64,000 bases of DNA, taken from the NCBI RefSeq assembly GCF_965118125.1, contig NZ_OZ221288.1, positions 1,178,001 through 1,242,000 of the forward strand, in the 5' to 3' direction. Source of the stretch: Pararobbsia alpina_A (GTDB lineage Bacteria > Pseudomonadota > Gammaproteobacteria > Burkholderiales > Burkholderiaceae). Position numbers and translations under genes: made by a program. The notes beneath the pieces were generated by a model. The model worked only from the letters and a program-made list of their open reading frames with translations. It ran no database searches and was not told where the DNA came from. Below are positions 59,808 through 64,000 of this stretch, piece by piece (position 1 is the first letter of the stretch; each line of letters opens with the position of its first letter).

Positions 59808-60775
59808 GCGCCCGGATGCGAGTTGCCGTAGTCGCTCTTCGCCGAGGCCGCCGCAAGGGCCGCCTCGGTTTCGGCGAACACATCAGGCAAGGTGTCCTTG
59901 AGAAAATCGATCCAGGTGCGGATCTTCGCGTCGAGATACTGTTTGGACGCATAGAGCGCGTGGACAGTCAGCTCCTGCGACCGGTATGGCGCGAACAGGC
60001 GCACGATCTCGCCCGTCTGCAGAAACGGCAACGCCGATGAAATCGGCAGCACGCCGATCCCCATGCCGGCGCGGATCGCATTGGCCATCGCCTCGGCGAC
60101 GTTGACCGTGAATCGCGACGCACCGAGATGCACGGTCTCTTCGATCTTGTCGCCATCGGTAAAGACCCAGCGATCGGGTGGCCAGACCGGCGTCACGATC
60201 TGCAGACAGGTGTGATGCTCGAGATCGCTCAGCCGCTGCGGCAAGCCGTGTTTCTTCAGGTACGAAGGCGCTGCGCACGCAATGCTGTAGAGACTGCCGA
60301 GACGCTGAGCGACAAAGCCCGAGTCCTCGAGCGCAATCGATGCCACGATCGATACGTCGAAGCCCTCTTCGAGCAGATCCGGGATGCGCTGCGCCAGCGT
60401 CAGATCGACCTGCACGGAGGGATAGCGCGCCTGATATCGCTCGATCATCGGCACGACGTAGTGAATGCCGAAACCCGCCATCGAATGCACGCGCAGGCGT
60501 CCGGTCGGTGTCGCGTGCGCATCACTCGCTTCCGACTCTGCGGAATCGACGTCATTGAGGATCTGGATGCAGCGTGCAAGGTAGCGTTCGCCCGCGTCGG
60601 TCAGTGCAATACGACGCGTCGTTCGGTTCAGCAAGCGCGTGCGCAGATGCGCTTCAAGCTCGGAGATCGCGCGCGACGCATGTGCGGTCGTCACGTCCAT
60701 CTGGATCGCCGCAGCCGTGAAACCGCCCGCTTCGACGACGCGCGCGAAGATCCGCATATTGTGCAGAGTGTCCAT
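59804..60775 (-). CDS. LysR-family transcriptional regulator
   Basis: The 323-residue protein has the LysR helix-turn-helix at the N-terminus (MRIFARVVEAGGFTAAAIQMDVTTAHASRAISELEAHL, about 6-45) and the two-lobed effector domain of the CrgA/DmlR subgroup (GRLRVHSMAGFGIHYVVP). The ATG at 60775 has GAGG at 7 bases; 26 more codons upstream are open but unsupported. It overlaps the FUSC gene, which it probably controls as part of the same transcript, and is divergent from the CoA transferase gene. Effector unknown. Confidence 0.88.
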   Translation of the reverse strand: MDTLHNMRIFARVVEAGGFTAAAIQMDVTTAHASRAISELEAHLRTRLLNRTTRRIALTDAGERYLARCIQILNDVDSAESEASDAHATPTGRLRVHSMAGFGIHYVVPMIERYQARYPSVQVDLTLAQRIPDLLEEGFDVSIVASIALEDSGFVAQRLGSLYSIACAAPSYLKKHGLPQRLSDLEHHTCLQIVTPVWPPDRWVFTDGDKIEETVHLGASRFTVNVAEAMANAIRAGMGIGVLPISSALPFLQTGEIVRLFAPYRSQELTVHALYASKQYLDAKIRTWIDFLKDTLPDVFAETEAALAAASAKSDYGNSHPGA

Positions 60776-60786
60776 GTCCGCCTCGC

Positions 60787-60912
60787 TCAGACGCGCCGTT
60801 CGGCCGGGATCGTCGCCCCGGTCAGGGCCTGAGCAAACGACCGCGACACCCATGCGCTTCCAGAGCCTCCTGCGATGGCGAAGACCATGCCGCTGAGTTC
60901 GTATTCGTTCAT
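60787..60912 (-). pseudogene. 41-residue fragment resembling an SDR N-terminus
   Basis: An ATG at 60912 with GGAG upstream opens a 41-residue frame whose start (LSGMVFAIAGGSGS) resembles the first strand and glycine-rich turn of short-chain dehydrogenases, then ends abruptly. It may be the remnant of a lost gene, a small leader peptide of the LysR gene, or chance. Confidence 0.25.
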
Positions 60913-60997
60913 GTTCTTGTGAGCTCCAGAGGACACCGTTTTGTCGATACGATACGCTCCGATCGCATCGATGACATATTGATTCAAAGAATCAACA

Positions 60998-61025
60998 TTG
61001 ACACGCCAGGTCGTGAGCCTATTCT
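60998..61025 (+). promoter_or_regulatory. Sigma-70 promoter of the CoA transferase gene
   Basis: A consensus TTGACA and TATTCT stand 16 bases apart, 32 bases before the ATG of the CoA transferase gene. The first base of the longer open frame (60919) lies before this promoter, which supports the start at 61057. Confidence 0.7.
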
Positions 61026-61056
61026 TGTGGTCGCCCCAAGTCATCCGAGGTCGATC

Positions 61057-62544
61057 ATGCCGCACGACGAAACCCTGCTCCAAGGCAAGCCCGTACAGGC
61101 TTCCAAGGGCAACGAAGCCCCTTTTGAACATTACCTCGATGCGTTCTGGCGCGCGACCGGCGGTGACGCTTCGCATATGAATCGCTTATCTGTAACCGGA
61201 GAAGGCGCACTTCCTTCAGTCTTTCCGGTAACAGACTTTGCTGTCGCAGCGATGGGGGCGGCCAGTCTGGCCATTGCCGAACTGGTCTCAGTCGAGACGG
61301 GGCGAGTGCCGGCCGTTGAAGTCGACCGCAGGCTTGCCTCGCTCTGGTTCGGCGTCTCGTTGCAGGCACAAGGCTGGTCCGTGCCGCCGCTGTGGGACAC
61401 GGTCGCAGGCGACTATCGGGCGGCTGACGGGTGGATACGCCTGCATACGAATGCCCCACATCACCGCGCGGCCGCCCTCGCCGTGCTGGGTGTGACCGCC
61501 GAGCGCGATGCCGTTGCACACGCAGTGGCGCAGTGGAAAGCGAACGAACTCGAAGCGGCGGTCGTCGCACGCGGAGGCTGTGCGGCCGCGATGCGTTCGA
61601 TCGAGCAGTGGCATGCGCACCCTCAAGGTGAAGCGGTCGCGCTTGAGCCCGTACTCGCGCGCGAGCATCGCCCGCACGTCGACCCCGTGCTTCTGCCCCA
61701 TGCAACCCGCGCGCGGCCGCTTGCGGGCGTGCGCGTGCTCGATCTCACGCGGATTCTCGCGGGGCCGGTCGCCACCCGCTTTCTCGCCGGCTTTGGCGCC
61801 GATGTGCTGCGCATCGATCCGCCCGGCTGGGACGAGGCCAGCACGATCCCTGACGTCGTGCTCGGCAAGCGCTGTGCACGACTCGACCTCAAGTCGGCCG
61901 ACGGTCTCGGCAGGCTCGAGCAGTTGCTCCGTAGCGCCGACGTGTTCGTTCACGGGTACCGGCCCGATGCGCTCGAACGCCTCGGCTTCGGCGAAGCGCG
62001 CCGCCGTGAATTGAATCCGTCGATCGTGGATGTCTCGCTCGACGCGTATGGATGGAGCGGGCCATGGCATGCACGCCGCGGCTTCGACAGCCTGATCCAG
62101 ATGAGTACCGGCATTGCCGATGCGGGCATGCGGGCGACGCGCGTCGACAAACCCGTGCCGCTTCCGTTGCAGGCGATCGATCATGCGACCGGATATCTGA
62201 TGGCGGCGGCAGCCATCCGCGGCCTGACCGAGCGTCTTACCGCGGGCCGGCCGACGACCGCGCGCGCGTCACTCGCGCGGACCGCGCGTCTGCTTGTCGA
62301 CTACCCGCCGAACTTCGATGCGGCGGCCAACGGCGCACAAGCCAGCCTCGACGGATCCGCATCGGCCAACACGGATCACGCGGTGATTCGGTCGGCCGAC
62401 GCCACCGACTTAGATCCCGACGTCGAGCACACCTCCTGGGGGCCTGCCCTGCGATTGCGGCCCGCGGTGTCAATCGACGCCACGCCGATGCATTGGCCGC
62501 TTCCGGCGCGCAAGCTCGGCTCCGACGCGCCGGAGTGGCGCTAG
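61057..62544 (+). CDS. CaiB/BaiF (class III) CoA transferase
   Basis: The 495-residue enzyme belongs to the class III CoA transferases, which move CoA between carboxylic acids. The conserved fold is in the middle of the protein (about 225-400): RPLAGVRVLDLTRILAGPVATRFLAGFGADVLRIDPP, then WSGPWHARRGFDSLIQMSTGIA, whose Asp is the likely catalytic residue. The N-terminal 220 residues look like a second, diverged CaiB-type half, so the chain may be an internally duplicated form. The acid substrate is unknown. GAGG precedes the ATG and a consensus promoter stands just upstream. It is divergent from the LysR gene. Confidence 0.85.
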   Translation: MPHDETLLQGKPVQASKGNEAPFEHYLDAFWRATGGDASHMNRLSVTGEGALPSVFPVTDFAVAAMGAASLAIAELVSVETGRVPAVEVDRRLASLWFGVSLQAQGWSVPPLWDTVAGDYRAADGWIRLHTNAPHHRAAALAVLGVTAERDAVAHAVAQWKANELEAAVVARGGCAAAMRSIEQWHAHPQGEAVALEPVLAREHRPHVDPVLLPHATRARPLAGVRVLDLTRILAGPVATRFLAGFGADVLRIDPPGWDEASTIPDVVLGKRCARLDLKSADGLGRLEQLLRSADVFVHGYRPDALERLGFGEARRRELNPSIVDVSLDAYGWSGPWHARRGFDSLIQMSTGIADAGMRATRVDKPVPLPLQAIDHATGYLMAAAAIRGLTERLTAGRPTTARASLARTARLLVDYPPNFDAAANGAQASLDGSASANTDHAVIRSADATDLDPDVEHTSWGPALRLRPAVSIDATPMHWPLPARKLGSDAPEWR

Positions 62545-62626
62545 ACGTGCCATTTACATTTCCTTACACAATGCCTGACGCCAGAAAATCAGGCGATTTC
62601 CGTGCTCTGCCGCGCCGGACCTCGAT

Positions 62627-62654
62627 CGTGCTATCCCGTGCAACGGATAGCACG
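62627..62654. terminator. Hairpin after the CoA transferase gene
   Basis: CGTGCTATCC and GGATAGCACG form a perfect 10-bp stem with an 8-nt loop, 82 bp after the CoA transferase stop and 108 bp before the peroxidase start. No T-run follows on either strand, so its role as a terminator is uncertain. Confidence 0.45.
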
Positions 62655-62761
62655 CTAAGGAATGCCAATTTTGAAAGCTTCTGGTAAATCATTGACTCGG
62701 AACGTTCACACTTCGCTGCTGCAATTCGCGTTCACGGCATGCCAACAATTCGACCGCGAAC

Positions 62762-64000
62762 ATGAGCCTCTCACCGAACGCTGCTCTGCCTCCGCATCGC
62801 CCGACCAAGAACGATAACGATCTCGACCCCGAGCGCCGGCGTCGCGCGTTGCGACAGATGCTCGTCTGGGGTGCAGCGGGCATCCTGTTCGTGCTGCTGG
62901 TGCTCGCCGCGTACGCATTGCGATACCCGGAGCGGATGCCCATCAGCATCGGCCTGCTCGTCGAAGACCTCACGGGCGCGAATCCCCGCCCGGTCCACTT
63001 CGATCGGCCACCGGTCGCGCCGCTTAGCGCGCTGGCCGAACTCGGCAAGCAAGTGTTCTTCGACACATCGCTCTCCGCGTCCGGTCAGCAATCGTGCGCC
63101 ACGTGCCACAGCCCGGCGCATTCGTATGGTCCCCCGAATAACCTGTCGGTCCAGCTCGGCGGGCCGCACATGAAGGACGAGGGCTATCGGCCGCCGCCCT
63201 CGCTGACCTATCTGTATCGGCAGACCGCGTTCAGCATCGGCCCGGATCTCAACGACAACGACGCCGCACCTAACCTCGACCAGGAAGCCGCGGCCGCGCA
63301 GGGCGTGCCGCGCCAGCAGAAGACAGCCGGTTCGGCGACCGCCGCACCCAATATCGTGCCGCAAGGCGGATTGTTCTGGGACGGTCGCGCGGACACGCTC
63401 CAGGCGCAGGCCTTCGGCCCGATGCTGAGCCCCGTCGAAATGGCCAATACGAGCGAGGAAGACGTCGCGAACAAGCTCGCTCATTCGAAATACGCCGACA
63501 CGTTCAAACAGCTCTTTGGCGACAACGTGTTCGACCGGCCCAAGCTGCTGATCGCCGAGGCCATGTCGGCCGTAAGCCGGTATCAGATCGAAGACCCGTC
63601 GTTTCATGCGTTCACGAGCAAGTACGACTACTGGCTCGAAGGCCGCGCGCGGATGACGCAGGCCGAACTCCACGGCATGAAACTGTTCAACGATCCCGAC
63701 AAGGCGAATTGCGCAGGCTGCCATTTGAGCCAGGTCACGCCTGACGGTTTACCGCCGGTCTTCACCGATACGCAATACGAAGCGCTCGGCGTGCCGCGCA
63801 ATGCGCATCTCGCGCAGAACAAGGATCCGAAGTTCTTCGATATGGGCGTGTGCGGACCGTTCCGCACGGACGTCGCCAAGCAGACGCAGTTTTGCGGCAT
63901 GTTCCTGACGCCGACGCTGCGCAACACGGCCGACCGCGGGGTCTATTTCCACAACGGCGTGTATCACACGCTCAGGCAGGTCATGGACTTCTACAACCTG
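62762..64000 (+). CDS. Di-heme cytochrome c peroxidase, membrane-anchored (partial)
   Basis: The frame is open to the window end, giving 413 residues without a stop, so the gene continues to the right. A basic N-terminus and one membrane helix (about 33-51) anchor it to the inner membrane facing the periplasm. Two heme c motifs are present: CATCH (Cys112, Cys115, His116) and CAGCH (Cys317, Cys320, His321), in the layout of bacterial cytochrome c peroxidases (MauG/CcpA family), with LSPVEMANT and LRNTADRGVYFHNGVYHTL segments conserved. It should reduce hydrogen peroxide with electrons from cytochrome c or another donor, or oxidise a protein as MauG does. No strong ribosome binding site was seen before the ATG at 62762. 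Confidence 0.88.
   Translation, partial: MSLSPNAALPPHRPTKNDNDLDPERRRRALRQMLVWGAAGILFVLLVLAAYALRYPERMPISIGLLVEDLTGANPRPVHFDRPPVAPLSALAELGKQVFFDTSLSASGQQSCATCHSPAHSYGPPNNLSVQLGGPHMKDEGYRPPPSLTYLYRQTAFSIGPDLNDNDAAPNLDQEAAAAQGVPRQQKTAGSATAAPNIVPQGGLFWDGRADTLQAQAFGPMLSPVEMANTSEEDVANKLAHSKYADTFKQLFGDNVFDRPKLLIAEAMSAVSRYQIEDPSFHAFTSKYDYWLEGRARMTQAELHGMKLFNDPDKANCAGCHLSQVTPDGLPPVFTDTQYEALGVPRNAHLAQNKDPKFFDMGVCGPFRTDVAKQTQFCGMFLTPTLRNTADRGVYFHNGVYHTLRQVMDFYNL

Noticed and set aside
1..64000. Mobile elements, prophage, integrase or tRNA-based attachment site
   Set aside because: I looked for transposase or integrase-like products, terminal inverted repeats and tRNA cloverleafs and saw none. Base composition is even apart from the intergenic control regions.

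Overview
The window is a chromosomal stretch of a GC-rich betaproteobacterium, most likely a Burkholderiaceae member. A Pandoraea- or Burkholderia-like genome is my inference from gene content (GntZ-type gnd, monomeric Icd, CioAB, FabV plus FabI, DUF3141 hydrolase cluster, BvgAS-type system) and base composition; no rRNA or marker gene is present to prove it. I see no insertion sequence, prophage, CRISPR array, tRNA or rRNA.

Layout. 1-2.3 kb: an MFS transporter behind a PRC-barrel lipoprotein. 2.9-13 kb: the main accessory block, with a pertactin-like autotransporter carrying a long Pro/Val/Glu repeat, a BvgS/EvgS-type multistep hybrid kinase and its LuxR/FixJ-type response regulator (order regulator, kinase, autotransporter in the direction of transcription), then two small genes of unknown function. 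13.5-18.4 kb: pentose phosphate operon zwf-tkt-gnd. 18.9-23.2 kb: cyanide-insensitive quinol oxidase cioAB, facing a catalase gene and a small candidate lipoprotein. 23.5-28.6 kb: a tripartite drug efflux operon (EmrA-, EmrB- and NodT-like) ending in its MarR regulator; its promoter carries a perfect palindrome in the spacer.

28.9-44.7 kb: single genes and divergent regulator/enzyme pairs: a TPR-glycosyltransferase fusion, a FixJ-like regulator with a degenerate receiver, an NmrA protein, a winged-helix STAND ATPase, fabV, a LysR/SDR pair (the SDR has lost its YxxxK motif), a Tat-exported purple-acid-phosphatase-like enzyme, a TetR/O-methyltransferase pair with a clear operator, and a DJ-1/PfpI protein. 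44.8-47.1 kb: monomeric isocitrate dehydrogenase. 47.5-53.2 kb: operon of a PhaC-like DUF3141 hydrolase, a phosphotransacylase, acetate kinase and fabI, which together look like an acyl-CoA/acyl-phosphate module. 53.3-64 kb: an RRM-like protein, a chemoreceptor with a FliA-type promoter, a LysE exporter, a prolyl oligopeptidase, a FUSC membrane protein translationally coupled to a LysR regulator, a CaiB-type CoA transferase, and a membrane-anchored di-heme cytochrome c peroxidase cut by the window end.

The most promising leads are the DUF3141-pta-ackA-fabI operon, the BvgAS-like/autotransporter locus, the efflux promoter architecture, and the two proteins that keep their fold but have lost their defining catalytic or phospho-acceptor residues. 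Start codons were chosen by ribosome binding site, family length and promoter position, and often differ from the longest open frame.
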